Of a stretch of DNA of 64,000 nucleotides, positions 1 through 9,373 are shown in pieces (the stretch's first letter is position 1; each line of letters opens with the position of its first letter). The DNA is taken from positions 217,253,462-217,317,461 of the forward strand of contig CM077644.1 in assembly GCA_039707465.1 (NCBI GenBank), read 5' to 3'. The DNA comes from Rhabdophis nuchalis. Taxonomy: Eukaryota > Chordata > Lepidosauria > Squamata > Natricidae. The position numbers and the translations under genes were made by a program. The notes beneath the pieces were generated by a model. It had not been told where the DNA came from. It worked only from the letters and a program-made list of their open reading frames with translations, and did not search any database.

Positions 1-309
1 AAAAGACTCTAAAAGTCGAATGCAGTCAGAATCGGGTATTTAAGAATGAGTGGGAAATAAGAAGACATAGGATCAAGAATGAGTCTGGACTGAAGGCAAA
101 AGTGGAATGCATGAAGGAGGAATGAATGGACCGAGGGCACAAGAAAGACCAACAAAGTCCTGGATGGATGAAGTGGATGAGATCCACGGAAAAAAGAAAG
201 GCGAGAAGTTCAAAGAACAGAAACTGGTATATGAGTTGAACGTGAAGGAAGCAAGAATAGAAAAGTGTGATAAGACATAGTGAATGGTGTTGGCGTAAAC
301 TTGTTTTAG

Positions 310-520
310 TTCTGTTTCCTTTTATTTGTTATTAACTCATGCCTTTAAATGTGTTTGGTTTGCTGTTGTGCTATGCATAACATTATCTTGAAAGAGAACA
401 GCATGATGGATATTGCTGTTGGTTTTATACTGTTGAATGTGATTTTATACTGTTTTATTGGTTGTAAGCCATCCTGATGTTTTAAGATGGGCAACTACAT
501 ATATACATTTAATTAATGAA
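310..520 (+). repeat. Degenerate LINE 3' tail, plus orientation
   Basis: A T-rich stretch ends in a degraded version of the motif 'ttgtaagccatcctgatg...aagatgggcaactacatata' followed by AATTAA-type tail repeats. This resembles the 3' tails of CR1/L2-superfamily LINEs in reptiles, which end in 'gccgccctgagtcc...ggcggtataaata'. It is old and heavily mutated; class assignment is inference. Confidence 0.4.
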
Positions 521-945
521 TTAATTATACAGGTATGTATGTAGGAGGTAGATAACAGATTAACAACTAGAAGACAGTCAGTTAGAAAACATGATCTGAT
601 CATTAATAGTTATAAGCCCCTTGACAAGTTGAAATGTCTCTACAAGTATTTTGTGATTCTTCTTCCTTCCTTTTTCTAAAAAAACTTTTTATAAGTAAAT
701 GAAGATAACTTATCATAATTAAAATATAAACATTCCCTCCTCTCTTTTGGTCAAATGCAATATGTCTCTTATAGCATTGAATTTCAAAATAAAGGCTTAC
801 CATTCAAAGCCTTTCAGTGGTCAATTTTGCTTCAAGTGATGATAGTATATTTCACCTTTCATAATGTTTATTAATCATAGAGATAAGCAGAAACAAATTC
901 AAAATGTCTTCTTGCGAACTCTCCCCCCCCCCCTCTCAAATTCAG

Positions 946-1131
946 ATAAAATATCCAGAATCGGACATAGATGCTATTTTGCCATTGCCATCGTTTTCTC
1001 CTCAAATCAGCACTGATGAGTTTGAACACCAAAAAACAACTTGTCGTCAAGGGCCACTGGCAAATTTGTTGGAAGAAATCACAATGAATATGGAAATGTC
1101 CATCAAAGAGAAGAAGAAAAGGCTGAAACGG
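946..1131 (+). CDS. Candidate internal coding exon of an unidentified host gene
   Basis: A C-rich pyrimidine tract ending in TTCAG (to 945) is a good splice acceptor, and a GTAAAT donor follows at 1132. The 186-bp interval is open and phase 0 at both ends, so it can be spliced in or out without changing frame. The 62 residues begin IKYPESDIDAILPLPSF, contain GPLANLLEEITMNME and finish in a lysine-rich helix-like stretch (EKKKRLKR). The composition looks like real protein rather than a shadow frame, and no transposon protein family matches it. An alternative start is the upstream ATG at 904 in the same frame, reading through the C tract. I do not recognise the gene. It could share a transcription unit with the exon candidate at 9135-9373, but the phases do not join directly, so at least one further exon would be needed. 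Confidence 0.5.
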
Positions 1132-1511
1132 GTAAATGAAATTGTTGAATTTTATTTACAATTTTTCTCTTCATTTTTGCGGAAACATTTAAGTAATTGC
1201 CTTTTTATAGATGTTGGAAAATGGATTCATGTTGGTTTTTTAAAATTTATATTTATTCATTATTTTTATTTATCAAAAGTACATGGTTCCCATTTCATGG
1301 AAAGTTCCTCTGAGCAATATACAACAATAATAAAAATAATAAATGTAACAATATAAAATAATAATTTTAATAATAGTTATGAAAAATCATTACACACTAT
1401 AAAAGCAGAACCAAACCAGAAAAGAAAATAATAGAGGAATGTGAAAAATAATGGAACAACCACACAAGTTGATCCATCCTTAGGGTCCTCAAGAATAGTG
1501 GCACTCTACAA

Positions 1512-1666
1512 GTAGTTCTCGATATACAACAGTTCATTTAGTGGCCATTCGAAGTTACAAAAGGAAAGGTCATAAAGTGAGATAAAACTCACTTAGCAAA
1601 TGTCTCACTTTAGCAATAGAAATTTTGGGCTCAATGGTGGTCATAAGTTGAGGACTACCTGTCTAC
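1512..1666. mobile_element. Small MITE, 'ttgaggactacctgt' family
   Basis: The left end reads 'acaagtagttctcgatatac' and the right end 'gttgaggactacctgt'; they are imperfect inverted complements, and the interior carries the usual 'cacttagcaaatgtctcac' and 'ttttgggctcaatggtggtc' blocks. Related pieces occur at 9978, 37105, 48485 and 50094. No autonomous partner is present. Non-autonomous DNA transposon is the likely class. Confidence 0.55.
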
Positions 1667-2423
1667 TGACTTTTCAACCAGCTTGAGCTGTTAGAGCAGG
1701 GTACAGTCAACAAAATGCTAAATATACTAATAAATTTCAAGACATGAAACCAAACAAAGAATAAGAATGAATGAAATAGATGTGTTTTGGGTCTCCTGCA
1801 AAGGAAGAGATGGTGGATACCAAATATAATTTGTTATCTTCTTTGCCATTAGCTTCTAGAGAAAAAGCAAGTTGTAAATTCTGAGCCATTTTTTTTAATA
1901 TGCAAATATAAACAAACAAATATGTTGACACATTCAAGACTGAATATAACCAAGGTTTAGATCATTGCTACTAAATCTGACCAGCTGACAAATGGTTGAA
2001 GTTGACACACCAACCATAATTGTGCAAATGCACCATCTTGTCATCATCTCGCACCTTAATCCAGTGCTAGGTGAGCTCAGCAAGCAGTCTCAGAAATGAA
2101 ATTGCTCTTTCAATAGAAGAGCGACCTCAAGGGGAAATGGCTAAACCACAAATTCTCTGTTGACCAGTAGCACTACTCTGAATTGAATTTCAAAATCGTT
2201 CTCCCTCATCCAACCACACATTCTTTTTCTGTTTCCATTTAGCCCTTTTAGTTGCTCCAGGAAGCCATTATAGTAATTCATTGGATGTACCAAGTCTTCC
2301 CCTCCCCTGAAATTTCAGATGATGTTTTGGACGCTTTCACAAATCAGACTCTTGATAGGATTCTGGCTCATGTTAAAGGCTCCACACATATAAAGGCCTT
2401 CTCTACAGACTCTTAAGTGGCTG
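1667..2423. other. No gene seen
   Basis: AT-rich unique-looking sequence. Only short open frames occur, none with a recognisable domain or convincing splice sites. Confidence 0.5.
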
Positions 2424-2504
2424 ATTTTTTTTTAATTTATTTATTTTATTTTATCGAATTTATACCCCGCCCTTCTCCTCGTTAGGACCCAGGGCGGCAC
2501 ACAG
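2424..2504 (-). mobile_element. L2-clade LINE 3' tail (distal part of an interrupted copy)
   Basis: On the minus strand this reads 'gccgccctgggtcctaacga' followed by an AAGGGCGGGGTATAAAT block and an A/T-rich simple tail. It is the same 3' terminus seen in the plus-strand copy at 21600-21655. The missing upstream part of the tail lies at 7262-7433 on the other side of the CR1 element, so CR1 appears to have inserted into this L2. Confidence 0.75.
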
Positions 2505-2593
2505 GCGTTATTAATACAATAATACAATACAATAGCAGAGTTGGAAGGGACCTTGTAGGTCTTCTAGTCCAACCCCCTGCATGGGCAGGAATC

Positions 2594-5461
2594 TTATACC
2601 ATTTCAGACAAATGGCTGTCTAACATCTTTTTAAAGACTTCCAGGGTTGGGGCATTCACAACTGCTGGAGGCAAGCTGTTCCAGAGGTTAATTGTTCTTA
2701 CTGTTAGGAAATTTCTCCTTAGTTCTAAGTTGCTTCTCTCCTTGGTTAGTTTCCACCCATTGCTCCTTGTCCTGCCCCCAGGTGTCTTGGAGAAAAGTTT
2801 GACTCCCTCTTCTTTGTGGCACCCTCTGAGATATCGGAACACTGCTATCATGTCTCCCCTGGTCCTTCTCTTCATCAAACTAGACATACCCAGTTCCTGC
2901 AGCCGTTCTTCATATGTCTTAGTCTCCAGTCCTCTAATCATCTTGGTTGCTCTTCTTTGCACTCTTTCCAGAGTCTCCACGTCTTTTCTACATCGTGGCG
3001 ACCAAAACTGTATGCAGTATTCCAAGTGTGGCCTTACCAAGGCACTATACAGTGGCATTAACACTTCACGCGATCTAGATTCTATCCCTCTGTTGATGCA
3101 GCCTAGAACTGTGTTGGCTTTTTTGGCAGCTGCTGCACACTGCTGGCTCATATTTAAATGGTTGTCCACTAGGATTCCGAGATCCCTCTCACAGTTGCTA
3201 CTATTGAGCAAGGTACCACCTATACTGTACTTGTGCATTTGGTTTTTCTTGCCTATATGTAGGACCTTACTTTTTTCACAATTGAATTTCATTTTATTAG
3301 ACAGTGCCCAATGTTCAAGTTTGTCTAGATCCTTCTGTATCTTAAGCCTATCTTCTGGAGTGTTGGCTATTCCTGCCAGCTTGGTGTCGTCTGCAAATTT
3401 GATGAGTTCCCCATTTATCCCCTCATCCAAATCGTTGATGAAGATGTTAAAGAGTACTGGGCCTAAAACAGAGCCTTGGGGGACTCCACTGCATACTTCC
3501 TTCCATGTAGATGCAGTTCCATTGAGGACTACACGTTGAGTGCGGTTGGTCAGCCAGTTACGAATCCATTTGGTGGTGGTGCTGTCTAACCCACAATTTT
3601 CTACTTTATCTAATAGTAGGTTATGGTCTACTTTATCAAATGCCTTACTGAAGTCCAGGTAAATTATATCAACAGCATTCCTCTGGTCCACTGATTTTGT
3701 TACTTTGTCAAAGAATGCAATTAGATTCGTCTGGCATGATCTGTTTTTGACAAACCCATGTTGGCTTTTGGCTATTACTTTGTTTGCTTCTAGGTGTTCA
3801 CTTATTTGTTGTTTAATTATCTTTTCCAGAATCTTTCCTGGTATTGAGGTCAGGCTGATGGGTCTATAGTTTCCTGGATCTGTTTTTTTTCCTTTTTTGA
3901 AGATGGGAACCACATCTGCTCTTTTCCAGTCTTCTGGCAGTTCCCCGGTGCTCCAGGATCTCTGAAAGATATAGTTCAGTGGTTCTGAGATCTCGTCTGC
4001 CAGTTCCTTCAGAACCCTGGGGTGTAATCCATCCGGTCCTGGTGATTTGAACTCGTCCAGGGCAGACAGGTGCTCACTTACCATTTTCTTCTCTATTTCA
4101 ACTTGTGTTCCTAATCTGATATTTGTGGTGCTGTTTTTGATTGATTGGACTGTTTTATCCCTTTGTGTAAAGACAGATGCAAAGAAAGAGTTAAATAGTT
4201 CTGCTTTCTCCCTGTTGCTTATCATCTTCTTGCCATTTTCTCCCAGCAGTGGACCAATTGTTTCCTTAACTTTTTTCTTATTTTTAACATGTTGGAAGAA
4301 GCTTTTTTTGTTATTTTTTACTTTTTTGGCAAGCCTTTCTTCATTGTGAGCCTTAGCTTTCCTCACTTCATCTTTACAGGCTCGGGCTATTTGCTGATAT
4401 TTTGCCTTGGTTATGTCCCCCTTTTTCCACTTTTTATATTTATCCTTTTTGTCTTTCAATTTGTCAGAGAGTTCTTTATGCAGCCATGCTGGTTTCTTTT
4501 GGGAACTGTTATTTTTCTTCTTCATTGGTATTGCGCTGGACTGGGCTTTTATAATCTCATTTTTCAAAATTTCCCAAGCTTCTTGAGTTGTTTTCCCCTT
4601 GAGGATTCTCATCCATGGAATCCTTCCCAAGCTCTCTCTGAGTTTGTTGAAATTAGCTCTCTTGAAGTCTAAGACTCTAGTTTGACTTTGTTCAACTACT
4701 TTTGTTTGCATAATGTTGAATTCCAGTATTTCATGATCGCTTGCCCCCAAAGTTCCTGTAGCTTCTACACCTTCTATCATTTCCTCTCTGTTAGTGAGAA
4801 TTAAGTCCAATATTGCTGATCCCCTTGTTCCCTTCTCTACCTTTTGGGAAACAAAGTTGTCTGCTAGGTTTGTTAGGAACCTGTTGGATCTTCCACTTGG
4901 TGCAGAGTTTGTTTCCCAATTGATGTCAGGGTAGTTAAAATCTCCCATTACTATTGCAGTGTGCTTCCTACATACCTTAGTTAGCTGGTTAGCAAAAAGT
5001 ACATCCACTTCCTCTGCTTGGTTGGGTGGCCTGTAGTATAGACCTATGACAATATCATTCCCCCCCCAACCTTTAATATTGACCCAAATACATTCAAGAT
5101 AGTTCTCATCATTGTTGTGCTCTATTTCTGTAGAGATGTAATTATTTCTTATATATAGTGCAACTCCACCTCCTCTTTTATTTGGTCTATTTCTTTTAAA
5201 TAATTTAAATCCTTCTAGCTGTATGTTCCATTTGTGGGTTTCATCCCACCAAGTTTCTGTAATGGCAACAATATCGTATCTGCCCTCATTTACTTGAATT
5301 TCTAATTCACCCTGTTTATTCCTCATACTCTGTGCATTGGTGTATAGACATTTGAGTCCATTTTGATTGACCCTGTGTTTTCTGTCTACGAAACCTGTGT
5401 TATGCCTGACTATGGTTCTCTTTGCCCCTATTTCTTTGCCACTTGTATGGTTCATGTACAT
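2594..5461 (-). CDS. CR1 LINE ORF2: endonuclease plus reverse transcriptase
   Basis: 955 residues, open throughout. The N-terminal APE-type endonuclease has the expected asparagine in YTNAQS (about residue 42), glutamate in ITETWW (about 69), MGDFN (172-176) and the SDH triad end (241-243). A lysine-rich linker (about 310-400) follows. The reverse transcriptase spans about 470-750, with YLDFSKAFD (601-609), PQGSVLGP (661-668) and the catalytic FADD box (689-692). The C-terminal part contains RPHLEYC and a final LWNSLPP motif typical of CR1/L2-superfamily proteins. The protein would nick target DNA and copy its own RNA at the break (target-primed reverse transcription). Length and motif completeness are consistent with a functional enzyme. 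The first ATG is used; an upstream non-ATG start cannot be excluded. Confidence 0.92.
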   Translation of the reverse strand: MYMNHTSGKEIGAKRTIVRHNTGFVDRKHRVNQNGLKCLYTNAQSMRNKQGELEIQVNEGRYDIVAITETWWDETHKWNIQLEGFKLFKRNRPNKRGGGVALYIRNNYISTEIEHNNDENYLECIWVNIKGWGGNDIVIGLYYRPPNQAEEVDVLFANQLTKVCRKHTAIVMGDFNYPDINWETNSAPSGRSNRFLTNLADNFVSQKVEKGTRGSAILDLILTNREEMIEGVEATGTLGASDHEILEFNIMQTKVVEQSQTRVLDFKRANFNKLRESLGRIPWMRILKGKTTQEAWEILKNEIIKAQSSAIPMKKKNNSSQKKPAWLHKELSDKLKDKKDKYKKWKKGDITKAKYQQIARACKDEVRKAKAHNEERLAKKVKNNKKSFFQHVKNKKKVKETIGPLLGENGKKMISNREKAELFNSFFASVFTQRDKTVQSIKNSTTNIRLGTQVEIEKKMVSEHLSALDEFKSPGPDGLHPRVLKELADEISEPLNYIFQRSWSTGELPEDWKRADVVPIFKKGKKTDPGNYRPISLTSIPGKILEKIIKQQISEHLEANKVIAKSQHGFVKNRSCQTNLIAFFDKVTKSVDQRNAVDIIYLDFSKAFDKVDHNLLLDKVENCGLDSTTTKWIRNWLTNRTQRVVLNGTASTWKEVCSGVPQGSVLGPVLFNIFINDLDEGINGELIKFADDTKLAGIANTPEDRLKIQKDLDKLEHWALSNKMKFNCEKSKVLHIGKKNQMHKYSIGGTLLNSSNCERDLGILVDNHLNMSQQCAAAAKKANTVLGCINRGIESRSREVLMPLYSALVRPHLEYCIQFWSPRCRKDVETLERVQRRATKMIRGLETKTYEERLQELGMSSLMKRRTRGDMIAVFRYLRGCHKEEGVKLFSKTPGGRTRSNGWKLTKERSNLELRRNFLTVRTINLWNSLPPAVVNAPTLEVFKKMLDSHLSEMV

Positions 5462-5619
5462 GGTATGGCACCCACTGTTAATTGTTTGGTTTTGCTTGAC
5501 AGCAGTGTTGATAATATTACCTGCACAATTATCTATGTTACACGCACTGATAACCCTATGAATTTTAGTTTGCTGGGGACAGAAATATTCTTTATCTATT
5601 GATTCTCTGTCCCCACTAT

Positions 5620-6648
5620 TCAGTTTAAATGTTTAGCCAGGAAATCTGTGAATTTAGTGCCAAGTAACTCAGTCCCTTTCTTGGATGGGTGCAAACCATC
5701 TCTTTTGTACAGTTTATCATTGGACCAGCTGCAGGCATCATGACTAATAAGACCAAAGCCTTCCTTTTTACACCACTCCTTTAGCCACACATTAAACTCT
5801 GCTATGCGCTGGCCCTTTCCTTTTTGTTCCTTGTATACTGGTATAACCTCTGAGAAGATAAGCCTACAACCTGTACTACTAAGTTCGTACCCCAAACTCT
5901 GGAAATCATTCTGCACAGAAGCTACATCTTTATGGGACAGATCATTTGTGCCAAGATGTATAATAGCATCAACTTCACAGTCCTTACTTGCATTCGTGAC
6001 TATCTTAAGAATACGCCTCTTGTCTCTGCTGGCTGTAGCACCCGGTAAACATCTGACATCTTTCAAAACCTCCATATCCTTACCTAAGTTTACATCTCTT
6101 ACGATTGAGTCACCAATCAGGAGGTGACTTCTCTTTTTGGGTACCTTGCTCTTGTTGTGTGACTGATGCATGATCCCTGGTTCACACTTTTGCATTTCTG
6201 AAGTAGGTTCTTCACTTTGGACCACAATCCGCTGCTTATTTGAGTCGTCATTATTACCTTGACCTGTCACTTTAGTGTCCCCATTAAGATCAGCAAGGGC
6301 GCTATATCTGTTATGCTGGGACACAGCGAAAGTTTTGTGTTTGTGGGTCACAGCTCTCACCCTGCCAGATCCCACAGTTGTCCAGGCTGCTCTTCTTCTG
6401 TGGGATCTTTGCGGTAGGGGAGGCTGGTAGTGTGGCATCTCCACAGGGTGGAGTGGCCGAATTGGACACTTAATTTCTGCCTGGAGATCACAAATTACAG
6501 ATTCAAGATATGTTATGTGTCTATGTAATCTATTAATTTGTCTGCAAGGGGGACAGTATCCAAATTTGAAAAGAGTACTGCGGAAGACAGGTGCAAAACA
6601 GTTATTACATTGAACTAAGCCAGTCATTTTGAAATAAAATACAATCAC
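5620..6648 (-). CDS. CR1 LINE ORF1: cysteine-motif plus GDSL/SGNH-like protein
   Basis: 342 residues, open. The N-terminus has a CxxC (CNNC) and a CPPC pair that could bind zinc, followed by a short possible coiled coil. The C-terminal half has the SGNH/GDSL esterase-like blocks LLIGDS (block I), IHLGTND (block III) and a DGLHPS box (block V). Esterase-like ORF1 proteins are known from CR1-clade LINEs, where they are thought to bind RNA or lipids and aid particle formation; the role here is inferred. The methionine seven residues downstream (MTGLVQC) is an equally plausible start because it lies just before the cysteine motif. Confidence 0.88.
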   Translation of the reverse strand: MIVFYFKMTGLVQCNNCFAPVFRSTLFKFGYCPPCRQINRLHRHITYLESVICDLQAEIKCPIRPLHPVEMPHYQPPLPQRSHRRRAAWTTVGSGRVRAVTHKHKTFAVSQHNRYSALADLNGDTKVTGQGNNDDSNKQRIVVQSEEPTSEMQKCEPGIMHQSHNKSKVPKKRSHLLIGDSIVRDVNLGKDMEVLKDVRCLPGATASRDKRRILKIVTNASKDCEVDAIIHLGTNDLSHKDVASVQNDFQSLGYELSSTGCRLIFSEVIPVYKEQKGKGQRIAEFNVWLKEWCKKEGFGLISHDACSWSNDKLYKRDGLHPSKKGTELLGTKFTDFLAKHLN

Positions 6649-6689
6649 AGTCTTAAGCGCACAAATCTAGAATGTATTATTTCTTTTAC

Positions 6690-6870
6690 CTTTCTCTTTC
6701 CCCCCTCCACACAGCCAGAAACTCCTCCCTTTAGCCACAAGTAGTTCAAAATGGGGAAGTCTTTACCTTTCTTCCCCCCTGCACACAGCCAGAAACTCCT
6801 CCCTTTAGCCTCAAGTGGTTCAAAATGGGGAAATCTTTACCTTTCTTTCCCCCTGCACACAGCCAGAAAT
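6690..6870 (-). repeat. CR1 5' leader, about 75-bp tandem repeat (2.4 copies)
   Basis: The block containing 'cacacagccagaaactcctc' and 'gttcaaaatggggaa' recurs at roughly 6690-6763 and 6764-6836, with a partial third copy to about 6870. It lies directly upstream (in transcription direction) of ORF1. It differs from the adjoining 86-bp unit. Confidence 0.8.
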
Positions 6871-7236
6871 CAGTTCCAGGAAAAGTTCAAATGAAACAGC
6901 CACTACTTACTGCTCCTTTTTGTGTCTTTAAATCCCCCCTCCAAAAGAGCCTCCAATCAGCTCTAGGAAAAGTTCAAATGAAACAGCCACTACTTACTGC
7001 TCCTTTTTGTGTCTTTAAATCCCCCCTCCAAAAGAGCCTCCAATCAGTTCCAGGAAAGTTCAAATGAAACAGCCACTACTTACTGCTCCTTTTTGTGTCT
7101 TTAAATCCCCCCTCCAAAAGAGCCTCCAATCAGTTCCAGGAAAGTTCAAATGAAACAGCCACTACTTACTGCTCCTTTTTGTGTCTTTAAATCCCCCCTC
7201 CAAAAGAGCCTCCAATCAGCTCCAGGAAAGTTCAAA
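6871..7236 (-). repeat. CR1 5' leader, 86-87-bp monomers (four full copies)
   Basis: The anchor 'gttcaaatgaaa' starts at 6885, 6972, 7058, 7144 and 7230, giving spacings of 87, 86, 86 and 86 bp. Each unit carries 'cagccactacttactgctcc', 'tgtgtctttaaatcccccct' and 'ccaaaagagcctccaatcag'. The copies are nearly identical. Position at the outer 5' end of an apparently complete CR1 suggests repeated promoter units, by analogy with the monomers of mouse L1; promoter activity is inference. Confidence 0.85.
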
Positions 7237-7261
7237 TGAAAAAAAAAAAAAAAAAAAAAAA
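7237..7261. repeat. Poly(A) run at the CR1 5' junction
   Basis: About two dozen uninterrupted A residues (plus strand) separate the last CR1 monomer from the L2 remnant. It is either the original A-rich L2 region expanded after insertion or a by-product of integration. Confidence 0.7.
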
Positions 7262-7433
7262 TTAAAACCACAATAAAACAATATACATCATTAAAACATA
7301 TTAAATTATTTAAACCCGTGCTAAAAACCCATTTAAAACCCTGCCTAATTACAATTTATAAATAAAAAGTCAGAAACGGGGGGCTATGCTAGGCCGGCCT
7401 GTTGGAATAGAAATGTCTTAAGGCAAGATGCTT
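7262..7433 (-). mobile_element. L2-clade LINE, proximal part of the interrupted tail
   Basis: The reverse complement matches the L2 copy at 21410-21550: it contains 'ccaacaggccggcctagcat', then the CCCCCCGTTTCTGAC block and a 'tttttagcacgggtttaaat' segment. The end encodes the last residues of ORF2. It lacks the 'gccgccctgggtcc' terminus, which is found at 2424-2504. Confidence 0.75.
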
Positions 7434-7620
7434 GTGAGTTCCTCAGAGATGGACTATAGCTCTGTTCAGAGTTTTGCTAATGATGTAATGGCTTATATAA
7501 GAGAACAACACTGGGATCTTTTTAAATATATGTTCAATAAATCTTAATTCGACTCCTGCAGTTCATCAGCTTTTCTCACAGAATTCCTTTGGAAACATCT
7601 GTAGTGCTGAGATTACAAAT
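7434..7620. other. LTR-like short segment, uncertain
   Basis: A TATATAAG box at about 7495, an AATAAA at about 7545 and a terminal 'tctcacag' in about 120 bp resemble the core and polyadenylation part of an LTR. No coding region or paired copy is visible here, so this could be chance. Confidence 0.25.
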
Positions 7621-8329
7621 GCTATATTCTGTAGCGAGGGGCAATACATTTATGCCATATGTAAATATTTTTCTTGTGGCAAGTGCTTAAAAACCTTGAG
7701 GGAGATGGATGATCTAGATACATGAAATATAAATAAATCACAAACATTGCCAAAGCAACACAGGAGGATTTAATAAATTTAAATTTAATAAAATTAAATC
7801 CTGACCTGGTTAAGAGAAAACTGATATCCAGCCTTTATAGAATTTTAGAATTCCTCTCTACGGATACACAACATGCCATAAATGCATTAAAAACATTTCT
7901 CCCATTTAAGGAATAACAAAATCTTGACAGCTGTTCAGGTTGACCATGTCTTAAGTGGAATCAGAAATTGCCCAATATTTCTTTTAGTTTTCATCGATAT
8001 CAACAGCAAGACAGATGCATCAATAAGGGAAATCTTTTAAAATTGGTGGTTCTTAGGATTTTCCTTCATCTATATAAATAAAAAGTTAACTATGAGTTTG
8101 TTCAAAACCGCTAATATCAAAAACTACTGCGTCAATCACAATCAAATTTTCACACAACGTTCCTTACAAGTGCAGCACCAATGATATGTACAGATTGTGT
8201 GGCTGGCACACCGGTGCCAGGTACACGCCACACAAATGTACAACTGCAGCTCTTCTGTGTTTTCCTCACTCACCCCCCCTCCGCCTCCTTCTGCCCCTCC
8301 CACCTCGCCGCTCGCAACACCGGTGCACT

Positions 8330-8412
8330 AGGTAGGGAGGGAGAAAGAGAGAGTGAGAGAAATACAGTAGGTAGGTAGGTAGGTAGGGGGAGAGAGGGAG
8401 AGGGAGAAATCT
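8330..8412. repeat. Simple repeats: (GAGA)n and (TAGG)n
   Basis: A purine-rich stretch with 'taggtaggtaggtaggtagg' flanked by GAGA runs. An AT-rich LINE-tail-like piece follows near 8505-8570. Confidence 0.75.
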
Positions 8413-9134
8413 AGAATGTTTACAGTTTGTAAATATTAATCTTATTGCAGGTGCTCGTAGCTTAAAAAAGATTATAAAGAATAAAATATATTCTATTTCT
8501 TATTTTATTTATTAAGTTTGTGTTCTGTCCATCTCGCTGACAAGCAACTCTGGGTGACTTACAAACATATTCTTAAATGCGAGGCAAGATCCTATAAATG
8601 TGAATTTGGTTACCAAAATTATGTTTTAGTCTTTATTTTAAATAATATAGTCTCATCATGGCTTAATCATTTTGGTTGAATTTAGAGCAATGAAATAATC
8701 ACAGTATTTCTGTTTCAAAACAAAATGCAAACTGTCAGTTTGCTCAGGGATGTGCTTTGGGTGCGGGCGAGCTTTGGGGGTGCGGGTGCTTGATGCGCAC
8801 TATATGCACAAGCACAGTGGTAAAGAAATTGCTTATGCGCAGAAGCAAAAAACAAGATAGAACTGGTCTGGGGGCGTGGCCAGCCAAGTTACTACCTACA
8901 AGGCCAAACCGGTAGGAACCCACCTCTGGTGTGTGTGTGTATTTAGATTGTGGTGATAACAAAAACAAGGTTGTTGGAGGAAAATAAGAGGGGGGAAATG
9001 TATTGGATATATTTGCTCTATTGAGTTATTTATAAAAATAATACAGGTGGAATACAAATAAATAAATAACTTAAGTATCATAGATTGTGCCATACGGTTT
9101 GACAAAATATAGGTCACATATTTCTTTTTTACAG

Positions 9135-9373
9135 TGAGAGGTAAGAATTCTACATTGTTTGCTTTTAGTGAACAAACTAAAGCAACTTCTTTAACCCAAG
9201 TTATTCCTTTTCAGTTTCAGAAATCTTATCCTGATGCATATAAAGAACGTTTTCCTACTCCTGAAAGTGAAGCAGTTCTTTTTCCAGAAAAGAGTAAACA
9301 GAAACCACTGTTGACGTGGGCATTTAAAAGGCCTTTCCAGCCATTTCAAAGAACGAGAAGCTTACGCATGTAA
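9135..9373 (+). CDS. Candidate terminal coding exon of an unidentified host gene
   Basis: A T-rich tract ending TTTTTTACAG (to 9134) is a strong acceptor, and the following frame is open to a TAA at 9371-9373. It encodes about 79 residues, including [19 protein letters not shown], a segment with [17 protein letters not shown] and the basic end FQRTRSLRM. An alternative acceptor lies at 9168 (TTGCTTTTAG) in the same frame. The protein is rich in charged and polar residues and matches no transposon family I know. It may belong to the same gene as the exon at 946-1131, but the splice phases differ (phase 0 donor there, phase 1 or 2 acceptor here). The name is unknown. Confidence 0.45.

Larger units (their letters stand above)
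2505..7236 (-). mobile_element. Near full-length CR1-clade LINE with two open ORFs
   Basis: About 4.7 kb, transcribed leftward. In transcription order it has a 5' leader built of tandem repeats (7236-6690), ORF1 (6648-5620), a spacer of about 160 bp, ORF2 (5461-2594) and a very short 3' UTR ending in 'tccaactctgctattgtatt'. CR1 elements typically lack poly(A) and end in short tandem repeats; the AATAC/AATAG-like end here fits. Both ORFs are uninterrupted, which suggests a recent insertion. Its 3' consensus matches the truncated CR1 copies at 18.5, 42.0, 43.0, 44.0, 57.0 and 62.2 kb, all also on the minus strand. It seems to split an L2 copy (2424-2504 and 7262-7433). Confidence 0.9.

Noticed and set aside
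2730..3539. A 269-residue plus-strand open frame
   Set aside because: It lies wholly opposite CR1 ORF2 and has the hydrophobic, serine/leucine-rich composition of an antisense shadow.
6825..7067. Repeat-containing 80-residue plus-strand frame
   Set aside because: It is the CR1 5' monomer array read on the wrong strand.
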